From Streptomyces seoulensis (GTDB lineage: Bacteria; Actinomycetota; Actinomycetes; Streptomycetales; Streptomycetaceae), in the NCBI GenBank assembly GCA_013364255.1, contig CP054936.1, positions 5,908,353-5,972,352 of the forward strand: a DNA stretch of 64,000 nt. The letters are read 5' to 3'. Both the position numbers and the translations under genes were made by a program. Below are positions 1 to 9,472 of this stretch, piece by piece. Below the pieces are notes generated by a model. That model had not been told where the DNA came from, made no database searches, and saw nothing but the letters and a program-made list of their open reading frames with translations. The number at the start of each line of letters is the position of its first letter. Within the stretch, counting starts at the first letter, position 1.

Positions 1-611
1 ACGAGTACCAGGCGCTGACCGTGCGCGACCCCGAGGCGTCCTACCCGCGACTGGCCGCCGCCGCGCGCACGGCGTACGGCTCCGGCGGCACCGTGGCCGA
101 CCTCACCACCGGCTGGCTGAACGACCGCGCCGCCACCGTCCGCGCGCACGAGCGCGCCCCGCGCGCCTGGAACGACGGCTTCTTCCGGGACGCCTCCGTG
201 CGGCCGGGCGAGGACATCGAGGTCGCCTACTGGACCGGCAAGGAGTTCGGGGCCCGGCAGCCGGACGCCTATCTGAGCGCCGGCCGCAAGGTGATCAACT
301 ACAACGACGAGTTCCTGTACTACGTCCTCGGCGAGCCGCAGACCTTCGTCTACCCGACCGGCCGGCGGATCTACGAGCAGTGGACCCCGCGGGTGCTGCG
401 CGGCACGGAGGCGGTCCCCGCCCGCTACGACGCGCAGATCCTCGGCGGCTCCTTCGCCGTCTGGTGCGACCTGGCGCACTCCCAGACCCAGGACCAGGTG
501 GCGGCCGGCATCCGCATGCCGCTGCGGGCTACCGCCCAGAAACTGTGGGACTCCCGGAAACCGGCCCTGTCCTGGCCGGACTTCGAGACGCTGGCGAACC
601 ACGTGAGCTGA
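1..611 (+). CDS. Beta-N-acetylhexosaminidase (GH20), 3' end only
   Basis: The window opens inside this gene; the reading frame is open from base 3 and about 203 codons remain. The fragment has features of the end of a secreted GH20 (beta/alpha)8 barrel: GRKVINYNDEFLYYVLGEP, PTGRRIYEQW and a late GSFAVWCDLAHSQT segment that resembles the conserved tryptophan region lining the GlcNAc pocket. Enzymes of this family remove terminal N-acetylglucosamine or N-acetylgalactosamine from chitin-derived or glycan oligosaccharides. The signal peptide and the catalytic Asp-Glu pair would lie upstream of the window. A strong hairpin follows the stop, so this is probably the last gene of its transcript. The family call rests on remembered sequence pattern, so subfamily specificity is not inferred. 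Confidence 0.75.
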   Translation, partial: EYQALTVRDPEASYPRLAAAARTAYGSGGTVADLTTGWLNDRAATVRAHERAPRAWNDGFFRDASVRPGEDIEVAYWTGKEFGARQPDAYLSAGRKVINYNDEFLYYVLGEPQTFVYPTGRRIYEQWTPRVLRGTEAVPARYDAQILGGSFAVWCDLAHSQTQDQVAAGIRMPLRATAQKLWDSRKPALSWPDFETLANHVS

Positions 612-635
612 CCGCCCCGCCCCCCTGCGGCCACT

Positions 636-670
636 CACCGCCACCACCGCCACCGCCACCACCGCCACCG
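636..670. repeat. (CCACCG)-type microsatellite
   Basis: About 35 bp of CCACC/CCACCG units lie between the GH20 stop and the terminator hairpin. It is low-complexity sequence with no ORF of its own, probably slippage-prone. Confidence 0.6.
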
Positions 671-702
671 CGACGCGCGGGCCAACCGGCCCACGCGTCG
701 CG
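669..702 (+). terminator. Hairpin terminator after GH20 gene
   Basis: CGCGACGCG (669-677) pairs with CGCGTCGCG (694-702), with an inner GGCC/GGCC pairing around a short loop. There is no T-tract, which is usual for high-GC actinobacterial terminators. Bases 703-909 hold only the presumed promoter region of the next gene; I see no further gene there. Confidence 0.5.
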
Positions 703-909
703 CCGTGCCCCGCCCGCCGTGCGTGCGTGCGGGGCACTGCGCCGCCCGCCGTACGCCCCGCCGGGTGTGGCGCGTGGTTGGCCGGAATCTTTCTCCCGCC
801 GCACCCTCGACTGGGTGTGATCGGCGTGTGACACTACGGGGCGACCGCGGGTGCGGCACCGGTAACCACGGCCTTCCTGGAAGGTCGGGGTCCTGGCGGG
901 GAGGCGAGC

Positions 910-1470
910 ATGAGCCTGGTGGAACTGATCGCGCGGGCCGACGAGCGAGGACTGGCCGCCAGCGGTCTGGCTTGTTTGGATCGGTGCGTTCCGCTGCTCG
1001 GCGGCGACGACGAGGTGCTGCGCCCGCTGTGGGGCGCCCTGGCGGACGGCTCCGGCGCCGGCTGGTCCGAGCGCCTGGAGCGGGCGCGCCGCGCGCTCGC
1101 GGCGGCCGGCCCCGAGGACTCCGCCGAGGACGAGGCCGCGCTGCTGGCCCGCCGGATGCTCGGCACGGCCCCGGCCGCCCCGGCCGCCGACGGCGTACGG
1201 GAGTGGGCCGACGCCTGCTCGGTCGCCGCCCTGCGCATCCACCTGCTCCTGGACCCGGCCGCGGACGCCGCCCCGGTCGACGCCCGCCGGCAGGGCCGTA
1301 CGGACGGCATGTCCCCCTTGGCCGCGGGGGAGCTGCGCCGCCAGATCACGGTCCTGGAACTCCTCGCCGGCCCCGGCCCCGCCGGACTGCGCCAGGCGCT
1401 GGCGGTCTCCACGGAGGGCCGCCGGGTGCTGCGCGCGGTGGTCTCCCGCCGGGCCCGCGGCCGGGTGTGA
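910..1470 (+). CDS. Conserved hypothetical protein, 186 aa
   Basis: I do not recognise the family. The ATG is supported by a good ribosome binding site, GGGGAGGCGAGC immediately upstream. The protein is Ala/Leu/Arg-rich, soluble and predicted largely helical, with no signal peptide, no membrane segment and a single cysteine pair region near the N-terminus (residues about 22-24). It resembles short Streptomyces-specific proteins of unknown role. It is followed by a second unknown gene and two sigma factor genes on the same strand, but the spacing (about 110 bp) does not force co-transcription. Codon use is typical of the window, so it is probably a real gene. Confidence 0.6.
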   Translation: MSLVELIARADERGLAASGLACLDRCVPLLGGDDEVLRPLWGALADGSGAGWSERLERARRALAAAGPEDSAEDEAALLARRMLGTAPAAPAADGVREWADACSVAALRIHLLLDPAADAAPVDARRQGRTDGMSPLAAGELRRQITVLELLAGPGPAGLRQALAVSTEGRRVLRAVVSRRARGRV

Positions 1471-1579
1471 CACCGGCCCGGCGGCGGGGTCGCGGCCGGG
1501 GGTGACACCGGCCCCGCACCCCGGTGGGGCGGTGATCCTGTGAGCGTCCTGCGGGCATGCTGCGCGGGTCCTGGGCGGG

Positions 1580-2053
1580 TTGCCGGAACCGGCCGGATCG
1601 GCGGTGACGGAACCGGCCCGCGCGGCGCTCAATCCCTATGTGACAGCGCAGCAAGTGACCAATCGGCAGCAGACCAGGCCGCACGCCGCCGCCCGCCCGG
1701 CGCGCTGGGCGGCGGACACCGTGGCGGCGATGCGCGAGGGCGCCCGGCTGCGCCTGGACTACTCGGCGCGCAGCCTGTGGCGGGTGGACCGGGTGATCGA
1801 GGAGATACGCCGCGAAGGCACGCCGTACGCGGCGGTGGAGAGCGCGCTGCGCGGCTTCGGCGCGTACGCCGGGGAGGTGATCGTCCGCGCGGGCGGCGCC
1901 GAGTGGTGGGCGACCGGCGGCGAGCACTGGGTGCGCACCGCGGACGGGCGGTTCTGGGACCCGGTGGACGAGGCCCGGCGCTGCTACGGCGGCCACGGGT
2001 CGCTGCGGCTGCTGTGCCGGGAGGCGCTGGAGGCGGGCCGGGGCCGGGCCTGA
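1580..2053 (+). CDS. Conserved hypothetical protein, about 157 aa
   Basis: I do not recognise the family. The frame has strong Streptomyces codon bias from about codon 30 to the stop. The conserved-looking core is tryptophan- and glycine-rich (YSARSLWRVDRVI, AEWWATGGEHWVRTADGRFW), suggesting a small soluble domain. The start is uncertain: TTG at 1580 gives 157 residues, GTG at 1604 and GTG at 1640 are alternatives, and none has a convincing ribosome binding site. No signal peptide or membrane segment is present. It lies upstream of an ECF sigma gene in the same direction; a functional link is not shown. Confidence 0.55.
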   Translation: MPEPAGSAVTEPARAALNPYVTAQQVTNRQQTRPHAAARPARWAADTVAAMREGARLRLDYSARSLWRVDRVIEEIRREGTPYAAVESALRGFGAYAGEVIVRAGGAEWWATGGEHWVRTADGRFWDPVDEARRCYGGHGSLRLLCREALEAGRGRA

Positions 2054-2179
2054 GCGGCCGCCGCCCCGCCGCCGCGGCTGTGACACTTCCGCCGGACCCG
2101 GCGCTGATCGCCGTGGGGGCGTACGCACCGGTCGCCGGGCCGCGCACCCGCGAGGACCCGCTACGGACGAGGACGGTTC

Positions 2180-2809
2180 TTGGGCCAGGGCCAGGGCCAA
2201 GGAGGGGGCGCCCGCCGCGCGCAGGCGTACGACGCCGAGCTGGGCGTGGCCGTCGCGCGGGCCCAGGACGGCGACGAGGACGCGTTCGCGGTGGCCTACC
2301 GGCTCGTACAGCCCGGCCTGCTCGCCTACCTGCGCACGCTCGTCGGCGACGAGGCCGAGGACGTGGCCGCCGACGCCTGGCTGGAGACGGCGCGCGACCT
2401 CGCGCGCTTCCGGGGCGACGGGGCGGGGTTCCGCGGCTGGACGGCGACCATCGCCCGGCACCGGGCGCTGGACCACCTGCGCCGGCGGCGGTCCCGGCCG
2501 CGCGGCGCCGCGCTGGAACCGGAGGAGCTGGACCTGCCGGGCCCGGACAGCACCCACGACCAGGCCATGGAGTCCATCGGCACCGCCCACGCGCTCGCCC
2601 TGGTCCGCCGGCTGCCCCGCGACCAGGCCGAGGCGGTGCTGCTGCGGGTGGTCGTCGGCCTCGACGGACCGTCCGCCGCCCGCGTCCTGGCCAAGCGGCC
2701 GGGCGCCGTCCGCACCGCCGCCCACCGGGGCCTGCGACGCCTGGCCGAACAACTCGCCGCCGACGAGGCGACGGCGACCGGGAGCGAGGGCCGGGAAGAG
2801 GGCGGGTGA
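2180..2809 (+). CDS. ECF RNA polymerase sigma factor (first of a tandem pair)
   Basis: A 209-residue sigma-70 ECF protein. Region 2 spans roughly residues 30-100 (VQPGLLAYLRTLVGDEAEDVAADAWL, then FRGWTATIARHRALDHLRRR). Region 4 spans about 140-200 (RLPRDQAEAVLLRVV, a helix-turn-helix, then KRPGAVRTAAHRGLRRLAEQL). It binds core RNA polymerase and redirects it to its own promoters. The start is a TTG with AGGACGG about 5-8 nt upstream. It is a close paralogue of the sigma gene at 3154, sharing the RFxGDxxxFRGW and QAEAVxLRVVVGLD blocks, so the pair probably arose by duplication. Unlike the second copy it has no anti-sigma-like gene directly downstream; a hairpin follows. Confidence 0.85.
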   Translation: MGQGQGQGGGARRAQAYDAELGVAVARAQDGDEDAFAVAYRLVQPGLLAYLRTLVGDEAEDVAADAWLETARDLARFRGDGAGFRGWTATIARHRALDHLRRRRSRPRGAALEPEELDLPGPDSTHDQAMESIGTAHALALVRRLPRDQAEAVLLRVVVGLDGPSAARVLAKRPGAVRTAAHRGLRRLAEQLAADEATATGSEGREEGG

Positions 2810-2820
2810 GCCACCGAGGC

Positions 2821-2864
2821 GACGGCCGGGGCCGCCACCCCCCACAGGAGAGGCCCCGGCCGTC
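2821..2864 (+). terminator. Hairpin terminator after first ECF gene
   Basis: GACGGCCGGGGCC (2821-2833) is perfectly complementary to GGCCCCGGCCGTC (2852-2864) across an 18-nt loop. It starts 12 nt after the sigma stop codon. Confidence 0.65.
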
Positions 2865-3153
2865 GCGTGGCACGGGTCGCGCGGCGGCCCGTACTTCCTA
2901 CAGCGCCGGGTGTGCGTTTTGCGTCACACCTCACCCCGTAAAGGGTTAGTTGCACGTTGTACGGTCATGGACGTAAGACGGTCGCAAGTCGTACCGTGCG
3001 GTGTCGCGCCGAGGGGCGGCGGGCGCGTGCCCCCGCAACCGTCTGCGGCATCTGCGGCCTCGAACACCGCGACCATCCATTGAGGAACCACGACGGCGAA
3101 CACCCGGTCCGCGCGAGCGGCGCCGGTCCAGGCGCGAGGAAGGGCACCACGGG
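2865..3153. other. Gene-free leader region of second ECF operon
   Basis: No convincing gene is visible. The stretch around 2925-2990 is markedly less GC-rich than its surroundings (GTAAAGGGTTAGTTGCAC and neighbours), as expected of a promoter. An in-frame upstream GTG at 3001 would extend the next gene by 51 residues, but that extension is Arg/Pro-rich and unlike sigma factors. I read it as leader. Confidence 0.4.
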
Positions 3154-3816
3154 GTGCTGGGGGACGACGCGGAGCTGACCGCCGCGGTGCTCGCGGCACA
3201 GGACGGGGACGAGACCGCGTTCCGGACTGTGTACCGCGCCGTGCACCCGCGGCTGCTCGGATACACCCGCACGTTGGTCGGCGAGCCGGACGCCGAGGAC
3301 GTCGCGTCCGAGGCGTGGCTCCAGATAGCCCGTGACCTGCCGCGCTTCAGCGGGGACGCCGACCGGTTCCGCGGCTGGGCCGCCCGGATAGCCCGCAACC
3401 GCGCCCTCGACCACATACGCATGCGGGGCCGCCGTCCGGCCATCGGCGGCGACGAAACGGAACTCACCGGCAAGGCCGCCGAGAGCGACACGGCGGGCGA
3501 GGCGTTCGAGTCCCTCGCCACCGGCCGCACCCTCTCGCTGATCGCCCGGCTCCCCCAGGACCAGGCCGAGGCCGTCGTGTTGCGCGTGGTCGTGGGGCTG
3601 GACGCCAAGACCGCCGCCGAGACGCTGGGCAAGCGGCCGGGCGCCGTCCGCACGGCGGCGCACCGGGGTCTGAAACGGCTCGCGGAACTGCTGGGGGACG
3701 ATCCGGAAGCCGCCGACGCGCTGGACGCGATGCCGCCGCCGAGGCAACCGAGGGGCCGTGCGGTGACGTCCGCCGGTGTGACGCATACGCGCGCCCGGAC
3801 GCAGAGGGACATGTGA
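3154..3816 (+). CDS. ECF RNA polymerase sigma factor (second of a tandem pair)
   Basis: From the GTG at 3154 the protein has 220 residues. Region 2 is at about 15-85 (VHPRLLGYTRTLVGEPDAEDV, FRGWAARIARNRALDHI) and region 4 at about 120-180 (RLPQDQAEAVVLRVV, KRPGAVRTAAHRGLKRLAEL). AGGAAGGGC about 10 nt upstream supports this start over the GTG at 3001. Its C-terminal tail (Pro/Arg-rich, about 40 residues) is longer than usual. The stop overlaps the ATG of the next gene (TGATG), so the two are translationally coupled. The partner is a single-span membrane protein, so this sigma is probably held inactive at the membrane until a signal arrives. The signal is not evident. Confidence 0.88.
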   Translation: MLGDDAELTAAVLAAQDGDETAFRTVYRAVHPRLLGYTRTLVGEPDAEDVASEAWLQIARDLPRFSGDADRFRGWAARIARNRALDHIRMRGRRPAIGGDETELTGKAAESDTAGEAFESLATGRTLSLIARLPQDQAEAVVLRVVVGLDAKTAAETLGKRPGAVRTAAHRGLKRLAELLGDDPEAADALDAMPPPRQPRGRAVTSAGVTHTRARTQRDM

Positions 3817-5072
3817 TGGCCGACGAGCAGTACAGGTGGCTGGACCGCGACACGGCGGAGCGACTGCTGCGCGGGGAGCCGCTGGACACCGTCGAGGCGG
3901 CCGTCCGCGACCAGGCCGAACGACTCGCCCGGGCGCTGACCGCCCTGGCCGCCGACCCGTACGCCGACGCCGCGCAGCCCGCCGCGGAACTTCCCGGCGA
4001 AGCCGCCGCCCTGGCCGCCTTCCGCAAGGCGACTGCGGACCGGACCGACGCCCGCACGTCCCCCTACGACGCCTACCGCCCCGAGCCCCGGCCCACCCCC
4101 GACCCGACGCCCGCGGCGGGCCCGGTCGGCGCGGGCCCGGTCGACGGGGCGATCGGGGACCCGATCGTGCGGATCGGCGGGCGGGCGCGGCCTCGCGGGC
4201 GGGACCGGGCCGGCCGGCGGTCCCGTCGGGGGCGGCCCGTGCATCTCGTGCTGTCCGCCGCGCTGGCCGCCGGCGCGGTGGGCGGCGTCGCCGCGGCGGC
4301 CACGACCGGGGTGCTGCCGACGCCGTTCGGCGGCGACGACCCAGCGCCCGCGGCCTCCGTCTCCGCCCCGCCCACCCCCGGCCGCCCCGCCGCCACGCTC
4401 TCGAACGGCACCCCGAGCGGCGCGCCCGACGCGTCGCCGGCCGGCGGCGCCACGGCGGGGTCGTCCGCCGGCGCCCCCGACGAGGACACGGCCCGTGGCG
4501 GCGCCGGGACCGCCGGACCCGACGCCACCCCCGGAGCGGGCGGCGACCGGGGCGACGGCTCCGGCGGCCGCCGCGACCCGCTGGCCCTGGCCTGCCGCGA
4601 CCTGCGCGACGGCAAGGGCCTGGACGCCGTCCGCCGGCACGTCCTGGACGGCGCGGCCGGCGGACCGTCGCGCGTGTGGGCGTACTGCGTCGGCGTCCTC
4701 AAGGCGATCGAGGGCCGCGCCCAGGGCCGCGGCACCGGACAGGGCGCGGACGAGGGCGGCGACCACGCCGGACAGGGCGCCGGGAAGGGCCGGGGCAACG
4801 GACGCGGCGGCCACGGCGGCGGTCACGGCGGCGACGACGGACAGGGCGGTGACGGCGAAGGACACGACCCGGGCGGTCGCCCCAGGAGGAACCTCCCCCG
4901 GACGGACATCGCCACCGCCCCGCCCCTGCTCCGGCTCCTCCCCAAGCCGACGGCGGCCACGACCCCGGCCACCGAGGACCCGGCCCCCGCGCCCACGGAC
5001 GGAACTCCCGGCGACGGAACCCCGGACGACGCGACCGCCTCCGGCGGAACGCCCTCCGACGGCTCCCCGTGA
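3816..5072 (+). CDS. Membrane-anchored anti-sigma-like protein with low-complexity exterior
   Basis: A 418-residue protein starting at the ATG that overlaps the sigma stop (a GTG at 3813 is the alternative). An N-terminal cytoplasmic segment of about 130 residues contains TAERLLRGEPLD and ELPGEAAALAAFRKA, reminiscent of actinobacterial ECF anti-sigma domains. I see no HxxxCxxC zinc motif. One membrane span lies near residues 145-170 (HLVLSAALAAGAVGGVAAAA). The outside part is long and Pro/Gly/Ala-rich with a small cysteine-bearing island (LACRDLRDGKGL ... VWAYCVGVLKA) and a GHGG-rich stretch near 330-350. The role as regulator of the sigma at 3154 is inferred from coupling and topology. Confidence 0.65.
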   Translation: MADEQYRWLDRDTAERLLRGEPLDTVEAAVRDQAERLARALTALAADPYADAAQPAAELPGEAAALAAFRKATADRTDARTSPYDAYRPEPRPTPDPTPAAGPVGAGPVDGAIGDPIVRIGGRARPRGRDRAGRRSRRGRPVHLVLSAALAAGAVGGVAAAATTGVLPTPFGGDDPAPAASVSAPPTPGRPAATLSNGTPSGAPDASPAGGATAGSSAGAPDEDTARGGAGTAGPDATPGAGGDRGDGSGGRRDPLALACRDLRDGKGLDAVRRHVLDGAAGGPSRVWAYCVGVLKAIEGRAQGRGTGQGADEGGDHAGQGAGKGRGNGRGGHGGGHGGDDGQGGDGEGHDPGGRPRRNLPRTDIATAPPLLRLLPKPTAATTPATEDPAPAPTDGTPGDGTPDDATASGGTPSDGSP

Positions 5073-5242
5073 TCCATCTGCCGCATCTAACCGTCTCTGA
5101 CCTGCGGTTTTCCGAGCCGTGAAAATTTCCTCCCGCGAGGTGTGACGTTTTCGCACGGCGCGGCGCAGTAAGGAGTGAGCCGACTGGTCATCGGCCCTCG
5201 CACAGAGCCGGGGTTCCCCCCGTACCTACGGCTCGTGCACAC

Positions 5243-5281
5243 GGCGCGGGCGGGACACGTTCCCCCGGTCCCGCCCGCGCC
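5243..5281. terminator. Bidirectional hairpin between convergent genes
   Basis: GGCGCGGGCGGGAC (5243-5256) pairs perfectly with GTCCCGCCCGCGCC (5268-5281) over an 11-nt loop. It lies between the plus-strand anti-sigma-like gene and the minus-strand transpeptidase gene and can serve both. Bases 5073-5242 hold no convincing gene. Confidence 0.7.
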
Positions 5282-5323
5282 CCATCGACGCCACCGCGCC
5301 GGACCGCCGGCCCGCGCCGCGCC

Positions 5324-6259
5324 TCACCGGTACACGACGACCTTGTCGCCCACCTTCACCTGCGCGAACAACCGCGCGATCGCCGCCTCGTCCCGCACGT
5401 TGACGCAGCCGTGCGAGCCGCCCGCGTAGCCCCGGGCCGCGAAGTCGGCGGAGTAGTGCACGGCCTGCCCGCCGCTGAAGAACATCGCGTACGGCATCGC
5501 CGTGTGGTAGAGCGTCGACACATGGTGGCGGGACTTCCAGTAGACCTGGAACTCGCCCTCCCGGGTCGGCGTGTACTGCGTGCCGAACCGCACCGACATC
5601 GTCGAGAGCGTCCGGCCGTCGATCATCCAGCGCAGGGTCCGGCTGGTCTTGTCGACGCACAGCACCCGGCCGGTCAGGCAGTGCGCGTCCGGCGGGCCGG
5701 CCGGCTGCCCGCCCATCGGGTACATCTCCCAGGTGGTCGGCTCGCGCGTCATGGCCACCAGCCGCCGCCAGGTGACCGTGTCCGCCCGGCCCGTCGCGGG
5801 CAGGCCGCGCCTGCCCTGGAAACCCTTCACCGCCCGCTCCGTCTGCGGGCCGTACGTCCCGTTCGGCACGGCGGCCAGCCAGCCGACCTGCCGCAGCCGG
5901 GCCTGGAGCGCGCGGACGGCGCGACCGCTGTCGCCGCGCGACCACAGCACCCGCGCGGGCGGCTCGGACGGCGCGGCGGTCCGCCCCGAGGCCGAGCCCG
6001 TACCCGCGCTCGCGCCTGTTCGCGCCCCGTCGCCCTTCCCCGGCCGGTCGTCGGTGCCGGTCGGCGCCCGGTGCCGCCCGGCACCCGTATCCGCCGTCCC
6101 CGCACCGGTACCCGCCGGCGCCGTACCCGTACCCGTACCCGTGCCCGTGGCCCCCGCCCCCGTGTCCCGCACCTCGCAGCCGGACACCGCCAGCAGCGCC
6201 AGCACCGCGGCCGCCGCCGCGCCCGCCCTCCCCACGCCCCCGATGCCCCCGATGCGCAT
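5324..6259 (-). CDS. L,D-transpeptidase lipoprotein with peptidoglycan-binding domain
   Basis: A 311-residue exported enzyme. The signal peptide ends in a lipobox, LAVSGC, with Cys28 as the lipid site. A Gly/Thr/Ala linker follows, encoded partly by CCCGTA hexanucleotide repeats near 6121-6150. A peptidoglycan-binding helical domain lies at about 115-180 (SRGDSGRAVRALQARLRQVG, GTYGPQTERAVKGFQ). The C-terminal YkuD domain carries the catalytic SHGCVNVRDE motif with the upstream HYSADF histidine. It cross-links peptidoglycan stem peptides 3-to-3 or attaches proteins outside the membrane. The ATG at 6259 was chosen because the signal peptide begins there; the frame is open further upstream without sense. 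It is transcribed towards the bidirectional hairpin. Confidence 0.88.
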   Translation of the reverse strand: MRIGGIGGVGRAGAAAAAVLALLAVSGCEVRDTGAGATGTGTGTGTAPAGTGAGTADTGAGRHRAPTGTDDRPGKGDGARTGASAGTGSASGRTAAPSEPPARVLWSRGDSGRAVRALQARLRQVGWLAAVPNGTYGPQTERAVKGFQGRRGLPATGRADTVTWRRLVAMTREPTTWEMYPMGGQPAGPPDAHCLTGRVLCVDKTSRTLRWMIDGRTLSTMSVRFGTQYTPTREGEFQVYWKSRHHVSTLYHTAMPYAMFFSGGQAVHYSADFAARGYAGGSHGCVNVRDEAAIARLFAQVKVGDKVVVYR

Positions 6260-6459
6260 ACCGCCCCCGCCGTCTCCCCGCCGTCGGCCGCCCGGCGTCC
6301 GCCGCGACCGCCCTTCGCCACTCCGCTCGCACGGCCCCTGGGCCGTACACCGGATTCCTCCCCACACGTGACCGGCGGCGAACCACGGGGAAGGGTGGGA
6401 AACGAGGAGAGACGGGAAACCGGTCGGTGAGCGGGCGGCCCAGGACGCGGAGGCACACC

Positions 6460-8040
<1,581 letters not shown>

Positions 8041-8130
8041 ACTGCGGTGATCCCTCGAATGGGTGATCGGGGGCGGAAAACGCCCACGGCCGGTTACTCT
8101 CATGAAGACTGCTTCCTAAAGGAGGGTGCC

Positions 8131-8712
8131 GTGGCTGTGACGCTGCGCGCGTCGTCGCTCGCCGATGCCGCCGACCGGCTCTGGGAGGAGCTGCCCGGTC
8201 ACCGGGTGGAGAGCCTCAACGGGAGCATTGTCGTCACACCGCCGCCGGACGGCTCGCATCAGGAGAGTTGCTACGAAATAGCTCACCTGTTCAGGGAAGC
8301 CGGCGCTCGGAAGGCCGAGATCCGGGCTGTCCCCGGCATCGGCCTGTGGCTGCCGACCGGACCGGACGACTACGCGGTGCCGGACGTGTCCGTGGTCGAC
8401 GACGACTACAAGGACGCGCTCGTGGAGAAGAACTGCTACGCGCCCCACGTCTTCCGCTTGGTCCTGGAAGTCACCTCGTCCAACTGGACCCATGGCACGG
8501 CGACCAAGGTCGACGTCTACGCGCGAGCCGGCATCCCCGTCTATGTGATCGCCGACCGCAGACATGACGAGGTCCTCCTCTACACCGTCCCGGCCGACGG
8601 GAAGTATCCCGAGCCCGAGCGCTTCAAGCGCGGGCAGTCCGTGCCGCTGCCGTCGTCCGTCGGCGTGGCCCTCGACCTCGCCGTCGACACCCTCCTCGAC
8701 GGCAGCGGCTGA
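8131..8712 (+). CDS. Uma2-family protein (restriction-endonuclease-like fold)
   Basis: A 193-residue protein starting at GTG 8131 after a near-perfect AAAGGAGG. It shows the PD-(D/E)XK-like pattern of Uma2/DUF820 proteins: YAVPDVSVVD (Asp), FRLVLEVTSSN (Glu) and a following lysine in TKVDVYARAGIPVYVIAD. Such genes are abundant in Streptomyces and cyanobacteria; nuclease activity is assumed from the fold and the biological role is unknown. A promoter-like TACTCT lies at 8095-8100. A second, only distantly similar Uma2 gene sits at 30740, interrupted by an intron. No partner gene is evident here: neighbours are a mutase and an exporter with separate promoters. Confidence 0.82.
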   Translation: MAVTLRASSLADAADRLWEELPGHRVESLNGSIVVTPPPDGSHQESCYEIAHLFREAGARKAEIRAVPGIGLWLPTGPDDYAVPDVSVVDDDYKDALVEKNCYAPHVFRLVLEVTSSNWTHGTATKVDVYARAGIPVYVIADRRHDEVLLYTVPADGKYPEPERFKRGQSVPLPSSVGVALDLAVDTLLDGSG

Positions 8713-8744
8713 CCCCGGCGTCTCGTCCCGCGGACCCCCTGCCG

Positions 8745-8770
8745 GAGTCTCGTACCCGCGTGCGAGACTC
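8745..8770 (+). promoter_or_regulatory. Inverted repeat at the lysE-family promoter
   Basis: GAGTCTCG (8745-8752) and CGAGACTC (8763-8770) form a perfect 8-bp inverted repeat. The right arm contains a -10-like GAGACT (8764-8769) lying 7 nt before the ATG of the exporter gene, so the site could be an operator covering the promoter. The regulator is unknown. Confidence 0.4.
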
Positions 8771-8776
8771 CCTGGC

Positions 8777-9430
8777 ATGTTCGGCGTCATCGATCTCCCC
8801 ACCTATCTGGCGGGTCTCGTCCTCATCGTCCTGCTTCCCGGACCCAACTCGCTCTACGTGCTGTCCGTGGCCGCGCGGCGCGGTGTGCGGGCCGGATACA
8901 CCGCCGCGGCCGGCGTCTGGTGCGGGGACACCGTGCTGATGACGCTGTCGGCCGCCGGGGTCGCCTCCCTGCTCCAGGCGAACGACGTGCTCTTCGGGAT
9001 CGTGAAGTACGCCGGCGCCGGCTATCTGACCTGGCTCGCGATCGGGATGATGCGGGCCGCCTGGTCGATGTGGCGGACGCGGCGCGAGAGGTCCCTGGAG
9101 ACGGCCGCCGCCACGCCCGCGGCCACCGACGAGCGCCCCTACCGCCGCGCCTTCGTCGTCAGCCTGTTCAACCCCAAGGCCATTTTGTTCTTCGTCGCCT
9201 TCTTCGTTCAGTTCGTCGACCCGGGCTACGCCTACCCGGCCCTCTCCTTCGTCGTCCTGGGCGCCTTCGCGCAGGTCGCCAGCTTCCTCTACCTCAGCGC
9301 CCTGATCTTCGGCGGCACCAAGCTCGCCGCCGCCTTCCGCCGCCGCAAGCGCCTGTCGGCGTGGGCGACCTCGGCGGCGGGCGCGCTGTTCCTCGGCTTC
9401 GCGGTCAAGCTGTCACTGGCCAGCACGTGA
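8777..9430 (+). CDS. LysE/RhtB-family exporter
   Basis: A 217-residue polytopic membrane protein. It has the family hallmark near the N-terminus (LVLIVLLPGPNSLYVLS, a GPN motif after the first span), and further spans at about 40-60, 65-85, 125-150 (SLFNPKAILFFVAFFVQF), 155-175 and 190-210. LysE/RhtB members export amino acids such as lysine, arginine, homoserine or leucine; the substrate here cannot be read from sequence. No ribosome binding site precedes the ATG. A -10-like hexamer ends 7 nt upstream, so the message may be leaderless. The gene stands alone, followed by convergent genes. Confidence 0.88.
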   Translation: MFGVIDLPTYLAGLVLIVLLPGPNSLYVLSVAARRGVRAGYTAAAGVWCGDTVLMTLSAAGVASLLQANDVLFGIVKYAGAGYLTWLAIGMMRAAWSMWRTRRERSLETAAATPAATDERPYRRAFVVSLFNPKAILFFVAFFVQFVDPGYAYPALSFVVLGAFAQVASFLYLSALIFGGTKLAAAFRRRKRLSAWATSAAGALFLGFAVKLSLAST

Positions 9431-9472
9431 CGCGTAACGGGTGACGCGCGGCGCCGCCCCGCCCCGCCCGCG

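Noticed and set aside
2946..5156. 736-codon minus-strand open frame opposite the second sigma and anti-sigma-like genes
   Set aside because: No domains and low-complexity composition. It spans gene boundaries and a terminator, so it is a shadow of the real genes.
6115..6160. CCCGTA hexanucleotide repeats as a CRISPR-like array
   Set aside because: Units are contiguous without spacers and encode the Gly-Thr linker of the L,D-transpeptidase.
8513..8530. CTACGCGCGAG inside the first Uma2 gene as a seventh regulon site
   Set aside because: It lacks the right half of the palindrome and lies within a coding sequence.
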